Shown here: positions 17,044-25,159 of the stretch, in pieces
Layout: every line of letters starts with the position of its first letter
Numbering within the stretch: the stretch's first letter is position 1
Assembly: GCA_012719855.1 (NCBI GenBank)
Contig: JAAXZN010000065.1
Coordinates: 1-37,258 of the forward strand
Reading direction: 5' to 3'
Length of the DNA stretch: 37,258 nucleotides
From: Serratia liquefaciens
GTDB taxonomy: Bacteria; Pseudomonadota; Gammaproteobacteria; Enterobacterales; Enterobacteriaceae
The notes under the pieces: generated by a model
Told to the model about the DNA's origin: nothing
Seen by the model: the letters and a program-made list of their open reading frames with translations, nothing else
Database searches by the model: none
Translations under genes and position numbers: made by a program

Positions 17044-17943
17044 TTAAGGATTTTTGACCGTTAATAACAAGCGCCAGAAAGCGTCGATCAGCGGATCGCT
17101 GAGGCGTTTTTTCTGCACGCAGACGCCCAGTTCGAACGGCTCGACCATAGAGATATTTTCTAACTGTGAGATGCGGTTACGTACCGGTTCCGGGCTGTTG
17201 TCCACCACCACGCCGGGGATCAGTGCGATACCGCAGCCCAGTGCCACCATGGAAACAATCGCCTCGTGGCCGCCGACGGTGGCGTAAATCAGCGGATTGG
17301 CGATGCGCTGGCGACGGAACCACAGCTCGATGCGTTTTCGCGACGGGCCATGCTCCGGCAGGATAAACGGAATATTGGCCCAGTCGGGCTGATCGGCAAA
17401 TGCCTGGCTGCGCACGGCACAGGGCAGCGCCGGGGCAATCAATACCAGCGGGATCTCGCCGATTTTGGTGAAGGCTACGCTGGTGGGCAGGGTTTCGGGC
17501 CGGCCAGCAATGCCCAGATCGGCTTCGTTGGACTGAACTTTATCGACGGCGTCGGCAGCGTCACCGGTGGTGAGTTTAATTTCTACCAGCGGATGTTGCG
17601 CGCGGAAGCGGTCCAGGATCGGCGGCAGGTGGCTGTAGGCGGCGGTGACCGAGCAGAACAGCCGCAGCTCGCCGCTCAGCGAAGGGCCGTGCTGGCCGAG
17701 AGAATGCTTCAGCTGCTGGTATTGCAACAGCGTCTGCTGGGCAAAGTCTTTTAGCTGCTCGCCGGCATCGGTGAGCTGCACGGTGCGGTTATCGCGTAAA
17801 AACAGCGGTTGCCCGAGGATCTCTTCCAGCCGTTGGATCTGGCGGGAAAGCGTCGACGGACTGACGTGCATCGCCTTGGCGGTGCGGCCAAAGTGGTGGC
17901 TTTCGGCCAGATGAAGGAACAGCTTTAAATCACGCAAATCCAT
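17044..17943 (-). CDS. ilvY: LysR-type activator of ilvC
   Basis: A LysR-type regulator of 299 residues that activates ilvC in response to acetolactate or acetohydroxybutyrate. The winged helix-turn-helix (FLHLAESHHFGRTAKAMHVS, then SPSTLSRQIQRLEE) and the co-inducer domain (CSVTAAYSHLPPILDRF, ATVGGHEAIVSMVALGCGIA) match E. coli IlvY closely. The ATG at 17943 (MDLRDLKLF) is chosen because E. coli IlvY starts at the same point; the frame is open to 17988 but that extension is not conserved. It is divergent from ilvC, the classic arrangement. Confidence 0.95.
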   Translation of the reverse strand: MDLRDLKLFLHLAESHHFGRTAKAMHVSPSTLSRQIQRLEEILGQPLFLRDNRTVQLTDAGEQLKDFAQQTLLQYQQLKHSLGQHGPSLSGELRLFCSVTAAYSHLPPILDRFRAQHPLVEIKLTTGDAADAVDKVQSNEADLGIAGRPETLPTSVAFTKIGEIPLVLIAPALPCAVRSQAFADQPDWANIPFILPEHGPSRKRIELWFRRQRIANPLIYATVGGHEAIVSMVALGCGIALIPGVVVDNSPEPVRNRISQLENISMVEPFELGVCVQKKRLSDPLIDAFWRLLLTVKNP

Positions 17944-17973
17944 ATCAGTACGCTCGCAGCAAGAGTGTTGCAT

Positions 17974-18007
17974 AAATTGCAATATCACATTCGTAATATA
18001 TCAATTT
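17974..18007. promoter_or_regulatory. Candidate IlvY operator
   Basis: AAATTGCAATAT at 17974-17985 faces ATATATCAATTT at 17996-18007: 10 of 12 positions match as an inverted repeat. It lies between ilvY and ilvC, ending just before the probable ilvC -10. IlvY in E. coli binds operators in the same gap with TTGCAAT-type sequences. Confidence 0.6.
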
Positions 18008-18024
18008 AAGCAACGCGTTTCCTG

Positions 18025-18030
18025 TTATAC
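18025..18030 (+). promoter_or_regulatory. Probable ilvC -10 element
   Basis: TTATAC at 18025-18030 with no good -35 at the right distance (CAATTT at 18002). A poor -35 next to an operator is what an activator-dependent promoter looks like. Confidence 0.4.
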
Positions 18031-18111
18031 ATTGAGTTTAACGAATCTCCGCACAGACAGGCGGGGAATGAAAATAACATGCAAGACACAACATCTAACT
18101 GGAGTACCACC

Positions 18112-19587
18112 ATGGCTAACTATTTCAACACATTGAACCTGCGTCAGCAGTTGGCGCAATTGGGTAAATGCCGTTTTATGGCACGTGACGAATTCGCTGA
18201 TGAGGCCGGCTACCTGAAAGGCAAAAAAGTGGTGATTGTCGGCTGTGGCGCGCAGGGTCTGAACCAAGGCTTGAACATGCGTGACTCGGGGCTGGATGTG
18301 GCTTATGCCCTGCGTAAAGAAGCTATCGACGAAAAGCGCCCTTCATGGCGTAAAGCGACTGAAAACGGCTTCAAAGTAGGGACTTACGAAGACTTGATCC
18401 CGCAGGCCGACCTGGTGGTTAACCTGACGCCGGACAAGCAGCACACCTCGGTAGTGCGTGCCGTGCAGCCGCTGATGAAAGACGGCGCGGCGCTGGGCTA
18501 CTCTCACGGCTTCAACATCGTTGAAGTGGGTGAGCAAGTACGTAAAGACATTACCGTGGTGATGGTTGCGCCAAAATGTCCGGGTACCGAAGTGCGTGAA
18601 GAATACAAACGTGGTTTCGGCGTACCGACCCTGATTGCGGTTCACCCGGAAAACGATCCTAAAGGCGAAGGCATGGCGATTGCCAAGGCTTGGGCTGCTG
18701 CGACGGGCGGCCATCGCGCCGGCGTTCTGGAGTCTTCCTTCGTCGCCGAAGTGAAGTCTGACCTGATGGGCGAGCAGACCATTCTGTGTGGCATGTTGCA
18801 GGCGGGTTCACTGCTGTGCTTCGATAAACTGGTTGCTGAAGGCACCGAGCCGGCTTACGCAGAAAAACTGATCCAGTTCGGTTGGGAAACCATCACCGAA
18901 GCGCTGAAGCAGGGCGGTATCACCCTGATGATGGACCGTCTGTCCAACCCGGCTAAACTGCGTGCTTATGCGCTGTCCGAGCAACTGAAAGAGATCATGG
19001 CGCCGCTGTTCCAGAAACACATGGACGACATCATCTCCGGTGCCTTCTCCAGCGGCATGATGGCCGACTGGGCAGAAGACGACGTGAAGCTGCTGAACTG
19101 GCGTGAAGAGACCGGCAAATCGGCGTTCGAAAACGCGCCGCAGTTCGAAGGCAAAATCAGCGAGCAGGAATATTTTGACCACGGCGTACTGATGGTGGCG
19201 ATGGTGAAAGCCGGTGTTGAGCTGGCGTTTGAAACCATGGTTGACGCAGGTATCATCGAAGAATCTGCTTACTACGAATCACTGCACGAACTGCCGCTGA
19301 TCGCCAACACCATTGCGCGTAAGCGTCTGTACGAAATGAACGTGGTTATCTCCGATACCGCCGAGTACGGTAACTACCTGTTTGCCAATGCGGCAGTGCC
19401 ATTGCTGAAAGAGTTCATGACTACCCTGCAGGCGGGGGATCTGGGCAAATCCGTGGCCGGGACTTCCGTAGATAACGCGCAACTGCGTGACGTGAACGAA
19501 GCGGTGCGTAATCACCCAATCGAATCCGTTGGCCGTAAGCTGCGTGGTTATATGACGGATATGAAACGTATCGCGGTTGCGGGCTAA
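18112..19587 (+). CDS. ilvC: Ketol-acid reductoisomerase (class II)
   Basis: A 491-residue NADPH and Mg enzyme that isomerises and reduces acetolactate and acetohydroxybutyrate. The Rossmann motif is [10 protein letters not shown] (40-49). Its length and two C-terminal helical KARI domains mark the long class II form of enterobacteria. The ATG at 18112 is preceded by TGGAG with 7-base spacing and matches the E. coli protein in length; an in-frame ATG at 18079 is upstream of that site. It is transcribed alone, under IlvY. Confidence 0.97.
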   Translation: MANYFNTLNLRQQLAQLGKCRFMARDEFADEAGYLKGKKVVIVGCGAQGLNQGLNMRDSGLDVAYALRKEAIDEKRPSWRKATENGFKVGTYEDLIPQADLVVNLTPDKQHTSVVRAVQPLMKDGAALGYSHGFNIVEVGEQVRKDITVVMVAPKCPGTEVREEYKRGFGVPTLIAVHPENDPKGEGMAIAKAWAAATGGHRAGVLESSFVAEVKSDLMGEQTILCGMLQAGSLLCFDKLVAEGTEPAYAEKLIQFGWETITEALKQGGITLMMDRLSNPAKLRAYALSEQLKEIMAPLFQKHMDDIISGAFSSGMMADWAEDDVKLLNWREETGKSAFENAPQFEGKISEQEYFDHGVLMVAMVKAGVELAFETMVDAGIIEESAYYESLHELPLIANTIARKRLYEMNVVISDTAEYGNYLFANAAVPLLKEFMTTLQAGDLGKSVAGTSVDNAQLRDVNEAVRNHPIESVGRKLRGYMTDMKRIAVAG

Positions 19588-19649
19588 ATACCCCTGCTAA
19601 TCGGGTCGAATATGTTTGCCCCCTGCCATGTCAGTGTATGAAATTGTAG

Positions 19650-19669
19650 GGGCGCTGCATGCTGCGCCC
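19650..19669. repeat. GC-rich palindrome downstream of ilvC
   Basis: GGGCGC-T-GCATGC-T-GCGCCC is a 20-bp palindrome broken by two T-T mismatches. No T-run follows it. Confidence 0.5.
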
Positions 19670-19698
19670 GTTCAGAGCTGGGTTTTCGAGCCCAATAA

Positions 19699-19875
19699 AA
19701 AGGCCAGCGTTGTTGCTGGCCTCAGATTGCTGACAAAGTCCTATGCAGTTAAAAGTCCTGATCTGGGGACGAATAAAAACAAAGGATTATGTCTTCTGAT
19801 TTACCCCAAACATCCGAAAACCACGTTTTTCGGGTGTTTGTCATCAGACTAAGGCCAGCATTATTGCTGGCCTTT
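19699..19875. repeat. 177-bp noncoding element with 39-bp terminal inverted repeats
   Basis: The left end (19699-19737) and the reverse complement of the right end (19837-19875) agree at 31 of 39 positions: both start AAAGGCCAGC, share TGCTGGCCT and finish TGACAAA. Each end is itself a hairpin (GGCCAGC/GCTGGCC). Reading outward, each hairpin is followed by T residues: TTTTTATT on the minus strand at the left, TTTCGCATTT on the plus strand at the right. The pair can therefore terminate kdgK and ilvC transcripts. The core has a third hairpin (CCGAAAA at 19814-19820 against TTTTTCGG). No reading frame of note lies inside. Confidence 0.75.
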
Positions 19876-19896
19876 CGCATTTCTACGGAACAGGAT

Positions 19897-20829
19897 TCAT
19901 TGCGGCATGGCCGCAAGTGGGATAATGGCGCCACGATGCTGGATCACCGTGCTGGCGGTGAGGTGACCGCGGTGCGCCGCCTGCACGGCATCGCCGCCGG
20001 TTAAGCGTACCGCCAGGTAACCCGCGCTGAAAGAGTCCCCGGCCGCAGTGGTATCCACCACCTTTTCTTTCGGCAGCCGTACCGCCGGGATTTCAAATTC
20101 GGTACCTTCGGCGCTGAATACCAGGCAGGCCTCTGCCCCGCGTTTGATCACAATTTCCGTCACGCCCAGCTGCTGCGTGCGGTGCACCACCTGTTCCACC
20201 GGCTGTTTGCCCCACAGCAAATCTTCGTCATCCAGCGTCAGGAACGCGATATCGGTGCAGGCCAGCACCTCGCGATAAGCCTGCTGCGTTTCCTCCCGGT
20301 TTTGCCACAGGCGGGGGCGATAGTTGTTATCGAAAATGACCTTGCCACCGTTGGCGCGGCATTGGCGCAGTAAGGCCAGCAGCTTGATACGGCTGTCCGC
20401 GTCGAGGATCGCCACGCTGATGCCGCTAAGGTATAGGTAATCGAAGTGGGCCAGTTGTTCGCATAACGCCTCCGCCTGCGGGCCGGCCAGCCAGTAGCGG
20501 GCGGCGGCGTCATTGCGCCAGTAATAGAAAGTGCGTTCGCCGGCCTCATCGGTTTCGATCACATACAGGCCCGGCAGCTTGTTTTCCAGCCGTTGAACCA
20601 GGCGAGTATTGACCTTCTCCTGTTGCCAGGCGTGCAGCATTTCCTCGCTGAAACTGTCGGTGCCGAGCGCGGTGACGTAATGCACCTGCAGCGTGCTTTC
20701 TGCCACCTGGCGGGCAACATAAACGGCGGTATTTAGCGTATCGCCGCCAAAGCCGCGGCTAAGGTCCGCGCCTTTTTGCGACAGTTCAATCATGCATTCG
20801 CCGATCACGGCAAGATTCTGGGTGGTCAT
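19897..20829 (-). CDS. kdgK: 2-dehydro-3-deoxygluconokinase
   Basis: A PfkB-family sugar kinase of 310 residues that phosphorylates 2-keto-3-deoxygluconate to KDPG for the Entner-Doudoroff aldolase, the last step of pectin and hexuronate breakdown. The N-terminal signature AVIGECMIELS, the substrate motif GFGGDTLNTAVY, YYWRNDAAAR and the C-terminal PfkB motif DTTAAGDSFSAGYL with the catalytic aspartate are present and match E. coli KdgK. The ATG at 20829 gives the expected length; the frame is open upstream to 20910 but that extension is not conserved. As in E. coli it lies near the yhjH (pdeH) gene. Confidence 0.95.
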   Translation of the reverse strand: MTTQNLAVIGECMIELSQKGADLSRGFGGDTLNTAVYVARQVAESTLQVHYVTALGTDSFSEEMLHAWQQEKVNTRLVQRLENKLPGLYVIETDEAGERTFYYWRNDAAARYWLAGPQAEALCEQLAHFDYLYLSGISVAILDADSRIKLLALLRQCRANGGKVIFDNNYRPRLWQNREETQQAYREVLACTDIAFLTLDDEDLLWGKQPVEQVVHRTQQLGVTEIVIKRGAEACLVFSAEGTEFEIPAVRLPKEKVVDTTAAGDSFSAGYLAVRLTGGDAVQAAHRGHLTASTVIQHRGAIIPLAAMPQ

Positions 20830-20994
20830 AGTCAACGAGCCCTGGCTGAAAGAAGAAGGTGAATGGAAGCGAAACCTATTCAGTCTCAAGGCAAGGGGCG
20901 AGGGAGTCAACGAAAATAAAACAACGTTTTAATTTAATTATGACGACGATCGGGAAACTGAAAAATTTCCCGATCTGCAGACAAGAATCCGCCG

Positions 20995-21198
20995 TTATTT
21001 AGCGGCGGCACGCAGCTCGGTGACGCATTTGCCGCCGATACCCCAGTTGTCGGTTTCTACTTCATCGATGACGACCACGGTGGTGGCCGGATTCTTCCCC
21101 AGCGTATCCACCAGCAGTTGCGTCACGCCGGCGATCAGCTGTTTCTTTTGTTCCGCTGTCGCGCCTTCACGGGTAATTTTGATATTTACGTAGGGCAT
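20995..21198 (-). CDS. 4-oxalocrotonate tautomerase family protein
   Basis: A 67-residue tautomerase of the 4-oxalocrotonate family. After loss of Met the N-terminal proline (MPYVNIKI) would be the catalytic base, as in all family members. The rest (LIAGVTQLLVDTLGKN, then DEVETDNWGIGGK) fits the beta-alpha-beta fold. AAGGAA lies just upstream of the start. It sits where E. coli has no such gene, between kdgK and yhjH. The substrate is unknown; a link to aromatic or dicarboxylate breakdown is a guess from the family. Confidence 0.88.
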   Translation of the reverse strand: MPYVNIKITREGATAEQKKQLIAGVTQLLVDTLGKNPATTVVVIDEVETDNWGIGGKCVTELRAAAK

Positions 21199-21256
21199 GT
21201 TTTTTTCCTTGGTTTTTTGACATCGCTATTCACTGTAGAAGGCTTTTACCGCCGCT

Positions 21257-21283
21257 TAAAGTTTTATCGCCCGCTGCCGATAA
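21257..21283 (+). promoter_or_regulatory. Consensus sigma-28 (FliA) promoter of pdeH
   Basis: TAAAGTTT at 21257-21264, an 11-base spacer, then GCCGATAA at 21276-21283. This is the flagellar sigma-28 consensus of enterobacteria without mismatch. Transcription should start near 21290, about 40 bases before the first pdeH start codon. Confidence 0.92.
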
Positions 21284-21329
21284 ACCCAGGGAAGCAATCA
21301 CGCAGACTGAGCGTTTTCATGTCCCTTCG

Positions 21330-22130
21330 ATGGCGATAGTTCCAATGACAACCAAGATGATTTCTGGTCTGCTGGCGCCATTCCTTGCCGTATGCACCCA
21401 TATAAAAGCACAGCATTTTTGGCGGCAATGCCGGCGTCAGTATACTTTTCAGCCGATCTACCGCACCTGCGGCACTTTACTGGCGCTCGAACTGCTGACG
21501 GCGGTGTCTCATCCTGCCGCGCCGGACAAACCGCTGTCGCCGGAGCACTATTTTGCCGCTCTTGACGTGCGCAAGCGCCTGCAGATCATTCAGGAACAGC
21601 TGACTCTGCTCCAGCACTGGCAGCCGCTGTTGACCCGTCACGCGTTGATGGTATCGGTCAATATCGACGGTATCGCGCTGCAAGCGTTGCAGCGGCACGA
21701 CGTGTTGCAACGACAGATTGCCAGCATGCCTTATCTGCGCTTTGAGCTGGTGGAGCATGCGGGAATGGCGTTGAACGGCCCGTTGCAGCAGATTGCCGGC
21801 GCCGAGCGGCTGTGGCTGGATGACTTCGGCAGCGGGCTGGCGAATTTCTCCGCCGTCAGCACCTGGCGCTATCAATACATCAAGGTGGCGCGTGAATTGT
21901 TCACCCTGCTTAAGCAGACGGAGGATGGCATTCAACTGCTCTCCACGCTGGTCAGGATAATGAACCAGCACAGCGAAGGGGTGATCGTAGAAGGGGTGGA
22001 AACCGAGCAGGAATGGCTGCTGGTGCAGCGCTCTGGTGCCCTGGCCGCGCAGGGGTACTACCTTTCCCGTCCGGCCCATTTCGACACCCTGCAAACCTTG
22101 CCCAGATTGTTTTCCGCGCCGACTGCCTGA
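21330..22130 (+). CDS. pdeH: Cyclic di-GMP phosphodiesterase PdeH (EAL domain)
   Basis: A stand-alone EAL phosphodiesterase of about 266 residues, the YhjH/PdeH type that lowers c-di-GMP and keeps flagella turning. The active-site set is complete: ELL for EAL at 54-56 (E. coli YhjH also has ELL), N111 in VNIDG, E142 in FELVEH, DDFGSG at 164-169, K185 in YIKVAR and E221/E224 in VEGVE. The start is uncertain: ATGs at 21330, 21345 and 21357 all lack a good ribosome site, and the last gives a length most like E. coli. The FliA promoter ties it to the flagellar regulon. The gene neighbours kdgK and yhjG as in E. coli. Confidence 0.93.
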   Translation: MAIVPMTTKMISGLLAPFLAVCTHIKAQHFWRQCRRQYTFQPIYRTCGTLLALELLTAVSHPAAPDKPLSPEHYFAALDVRKRLQIIQEQLTLLQHWQPLLTRHALMVSVNIDGIALQALQRHDVLQRQIASMPYLRFELVEHAGMALNGPLQQIAGAERLWLDDFGSGLANFSAVSTWRYQYIKVARELFTLLKQTEDGIQLLSTLVRIMNQHSEGVIVEGVETEQEWLLVQRSGALAAQGYYLSRPAHFDTLQTLPRLFSAPTA

Positions 22131-22229
22131 TCCTCGTCCCCCTAAAGCGTGAACTCTGGCCTATCCTCGGCTAGGCTTGATAACAGTTGCTTATCAATTG
22201 TTGGCAAGTTTCGCGTTCAGGGAGCCGTT

Positions 22230-24263
22230 ATGACAAAAACAGGAAAAGCGTTCACTTGGGTGGGCGGCATTGTGCTGCTGGTCATCGTCGCGTTGGTGAT
22301 CTTTGCGCTGGCCTTCGACTGGAATCGCCTTAAACCGACCATTAACGACAAGGTGTCTGCCGAGCTGCACCGCCCGTTTGCCATCCGTGGCGACTTGGGC
22401 GTGGCCTGGACGCGCGACAAAGATGAGGGCGGCTGGCGTGCCTGGGTGCCATGGCCGCGTATTCATGCCGAAGATATCGTGCTGGGTAACCCGGAAAATA
22501 TCCCGGGCGACAGCATGGTCCAGTTGCAGCGCGTCGAAGCCAGCATCTCGCCACTGGCGTTGTTGGGCAAAGAGGTGCTGATCCCGCGCATTTGGCTGAA
22601 GCAGCCGAACGCCAGCCTGCAGCGTCTGGCCAATGGCGAGAATAACTGGACCTTTAATCTGGCCGGCGATCCCAATCAGCCCCCGTCCGACTGGACGGTG
22701 AAGGTTAATGACATCGTTTTCGATAAGGGTCAGATTGCTTTTAAAGACGCCACGCTGAAGGCGGATTTCCGCGCTGAGATTGATCCGCTCGGCAAACCTT
22801 TGCCGTTCAGCGAAGTGACGGGCAAAAAAGACGCCAGCAAAGCCATCACGCCTGATTATGTTTTTGGTTGGAAGGTGAAAGGCACCTATAACGGTGAGCC
22901 GTTGGCGGGCAGCGGCAAGATCGGCGGTATGCTGTCGTTACAAAGTGCCGACTCGCCATTCCCGCTGCAGGCAGATGTGCGTTCCGGCTCAACCCGGGTG
23001 GTGGTAGCAGGTACGCTGTCTGACCCGATGAACCTCGGCGGGCTGGACCTGCAGCTTAAATTCTCCGGTGACAGCCTGGGGAATCTGTATGGCCTTACCG
23101 GCGTGCTGCTGCCGAATACTCCGCCTTACTCCACCGATGGTCACCTGAGTGCTCGCCTGCACGAGAAAGGCGGAGCCGTATTCCAGTACCAAAAATTCGA
23201 CGGCAAAATCGGCGACAGCGATATTCACGGTGATTTGACCTATGTTGCCAGCAAACCCCGGCCGAAGCTGAAGGGGGAAGTGCTGTCGAAGCAGCTGCGC
23301 TTCGCCGATCTGGCGCCGTTGATTGGCGCGGACTCCAACACCGAAAAAGCCGGACGCGGCGAAAAAAGCCGCCAGCCGGCCGGCAAGGTGCTGCCGGTAG
23401 AAAAGTTTGAAACCCAAAGCTGGAAGGTGATGGATGCGGACGTCAAATTCACCGCCAAGCGCATTGAGCACGGCAGCTCGCTGCCGCTGAGCGATCTCTA
23501 TACCCATCTGCAGTTGAACAACGGTGCCATCCTGATGGACCCGCTGCGGTTCGGCGTGGCGGGTGGTAACCTCAACTCCACCCTGCGCCTCGACGGCAGC
23601 AAAAATCCGATGCAGGGCCGGGTGGATATGCATGCACGGAAATTCCAGCTCAAACAGTTGCTGCCGAACGTGGGATCGATGAAACGTAGCCTGGGGCAGT
23701 TGAACGGCGATGCCAAACTCACCGGCAGCGGCAACTCGGTGGCGGACTTGCTGGCGACCAGCAGCGGCGATCTGCGGATGGTGATTAACAATGGGGTTAT
23801 CAGCCGTAGCCTCATGGAAATTCTCGGGTTAAACGTCGGTAACTATCTGGTGGCACAGCTGTTTGGTGACGACGTCGTGGGCATTAACTGTGCGGCAGCG
23901 GATGTCGGGATCAGCAACGGCGTGGCGGCACCGCGGCTGTTTGTGTTCGACACCGAGAATGCGATTATCAATATCAGCGGCAATACTAATTTGGCCACGG
24001 AGCGGCTGGATCTGTCCATCGATCCGGAAAGTAAGGGAATGCGCGTGCTGACGCTGCGTTCGCCGCTGTATGTGAAAGGCACCTTCGCGCATCCGGACGC
24101 TGGGGTGAAGGCCGGCCCATTAATTGCGCGCGGTGCCGCGGCAGTGGCGCTGGGCGTGGTGTTGACGCCGGCAGCGGCATTGTTGGCGCTGGTTTCGCCA
24201 AGCGAAGGCGGTGAGGAAAACCAGTGCGGCCAAATTCTGCAGCAGATGAAGAAGAAAAAATGA
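22230..24263 (+). CDS. yhjG: AsmA-family protein YhjG
   Basis: A 677-residue AsmA-like protein. One N-terminal membrane helix (VGGIVLLVIVALVIFALAF) anchors a long periplasmic part, with the AsmA N-terminal DWNRLKPTINDKV and the AsmA C-terminal region (NSTLRLDGSKNPMQG onward, then LDLSIDPESKGMRVLTLRSP). Some family members move phospholipids between the membranes; the role of YhjG is not established. The ATG at 22230 follows CAGGGAG with 5-base spacing; the longer open frame from 22149 lacks this site. It follows pdeH by about 100 bases, the E. coli order. Confidence 0.9.
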   Translation: MTKTGKAFTWVGGIVLLVIVALVIFALAFDWNRLKPTINDKVSAELHRPFAIRGDLGVAWTRDKDEGGWRAWVPWPRIHAEDIVLGNPENIPGDSMVQLQRVEASISPLALLGKEVLIPRIWLKQPNASLQRLANGENNWTFNLAGDPNQPPSDWTVKVNDIVFDKGQIAFKDATLKADFRAEIDPLGKPLPFSEVTGKKDASKAITPDYVFGWKVKGTYNGEPLAGSGKIGGMLSLQSADSPFPLQADVRSGSTRVVVAGTLSDPMNLGGLDLQLKFSGDSLGNLYGLTGVLLPNTPPYSTDGHLSARLHEKGGAVFQYQKFDGKIGDSDIHGDLTYVASKPRPKLKGEVLSKQLRFADLAPLIGADSNTEKAGRGEKSRQPAGKVLPVEKFETQSWKVMDADVKFTAKRIEHGSSLPLSDLYTHLQLNNGAILMDPLRFGVAGGNLNSTLRLDGSKNPMQGRVDMHARKFQLKQLLPNVGSMKRSLGQLNGDAKLTGSGNSVADLLATSSGDLRMVINNGVISRSLMEILGLNVGNYLVAQLFGDDVVGINCAAADVGISNGVAAPRLFVFDTENAIINISGNTNLATERLDLSIDPESKGMRVLTLRSPLYVKGTFAHPDAGVKAGPLIARGAAAVALGVVLTPAAALLALVSPSEGGEENQCGQILQQMKKKK

Positions 24264-24269
24264 CGGCTA

Positions 24270-24296
24270 ATGGCCCGCACTGCGGGCCATTTTTAT
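24270..24296. terminator. Terminator between yhjG and cdh
   Basis: ATGGCCCG (24270-24277) pairs with CGGGCCAT (24283-24290), followed by TTTTTATT (from 24290). It ends yhjG and lies at the end of the convergent cdh. Confidence 0.85.
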
Positions 24297-25051
24297 TGCA
24301 GAACCCGGCAGTCGTGATCCTGAATTTCTTCCGCCGAGGCGAGGGTAAACGGCAGCAAACTGCGTTCGGTGGCCAGCAGCAGGAAATCACCGCCCGGCAA
24401 TGCGGTCATCGCCAGACCGAAACTGCCCATACGGCCCTCGGCTCGTGGCACTCCTTCCGCCAGCAGGCGGAAAGCCCCCTGTTTATTTAGATCCTTGGCG
24501 GTGACCTTACGTACCAGGTAGTCGTGCCCCAGCAAGCCGCCAGGCAGGGGCTCCCAGCGTTCACTGTAATCCGTCGCGTACTGCGCCAACTGCGTTTTTA
24601 CCGCCGGTAACAGGCAGGAAATATGAATATGCAACTGATTCTGCGTTCGGCCATATTCCGAGTTAATCGCCAGCGAAATATCGGCGTCATCAATCTCTTT
24701 GCCGTATTTATCCGCCATAAAATGCCGCGCTGCCCAGGCTTGCTCAAAGAAGTTTGGGGTGGCGGCTTCCAGCACCTGCGGGCTTTCAATGCCGGTGATT
24801 TTGGCGGTTGGCATCAGCAAATACTGCAGTGGCCCGTTGCGATCCTTAAACACCACAAAACCGGCCTGTGGGTCGACCTGCGCACAGGGGGCAGGGTTGT
24901 TATGCGCTTGCTGGTTGGGCAGGCACTGCTGGCTGACGATACGCCATAGCGCGTTTGAATTGGAGGGGTTTAGCCAGAACCAGGCAGCCAGCGCAATGGC
25001 GATCACCACCAATGGCACAACGTACCAAAACAGTCTGCGGCGCAGAGACAT
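24293..25051 (-). CDS. cdh: CDP-diacylglycerol pyrophosphatase
   Basis: A 252-residue enzyme that hydrolyses CDP-diacylglycerol to phosphatidate and CMP. An N-terminal membrane anchor (WYVVPLVVIAIALAAWFW) precedes the catalytic domain, which has the HIT-like motif NQLHIHISC of the Cdh family and conserved cysteines (for example QQCLPNQQ and HDCRVLQ). The start follows GGAAATCA. In E. coli cdh lies near tpiA; here it sits between yhjG and yhjE, so its position differs. Confidence 0.9.
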   Translation of the reverse strand: MSLRRRLFWYVVPLVVIAIALAAWFWLNPSNSNALWRIVSQQCLPNQQAHNNPAPCAQVDPQAGFVVFKDRNGPLQYLLMPTAKITGIESPQVLEAATPNFFEQAWAARHFMADKYGKEIDDADISLAINSEYGRTQNQLHIHISCLLPAVKTQLAQYATDYSERWEPLPGGLLGHDYLVRKVTAKDLNKQGAFRLLAEGVPRAEGRMGSFGLAMTALPGGDFLLLATERSLLPFTLASAEEIQDHDCRVLQ

Positions 25052-25159
25052 TATTGATTTCCATTTCTGTCAAAGGGGAAGCGTTCAGCATAGTCCGATT
25101 TTATGACCGGAGACAATACGGGAAGTGCGGCCCGCCTGATGGGGGCCGCGTAAGCAGGG

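Noticed and set aside
19616-19852. 78-codon plus-strand frame after ilvC
   Set aside because: It runs through the palindrome and the inverted-repeat element, lacks a ribosome site and resembles no family.
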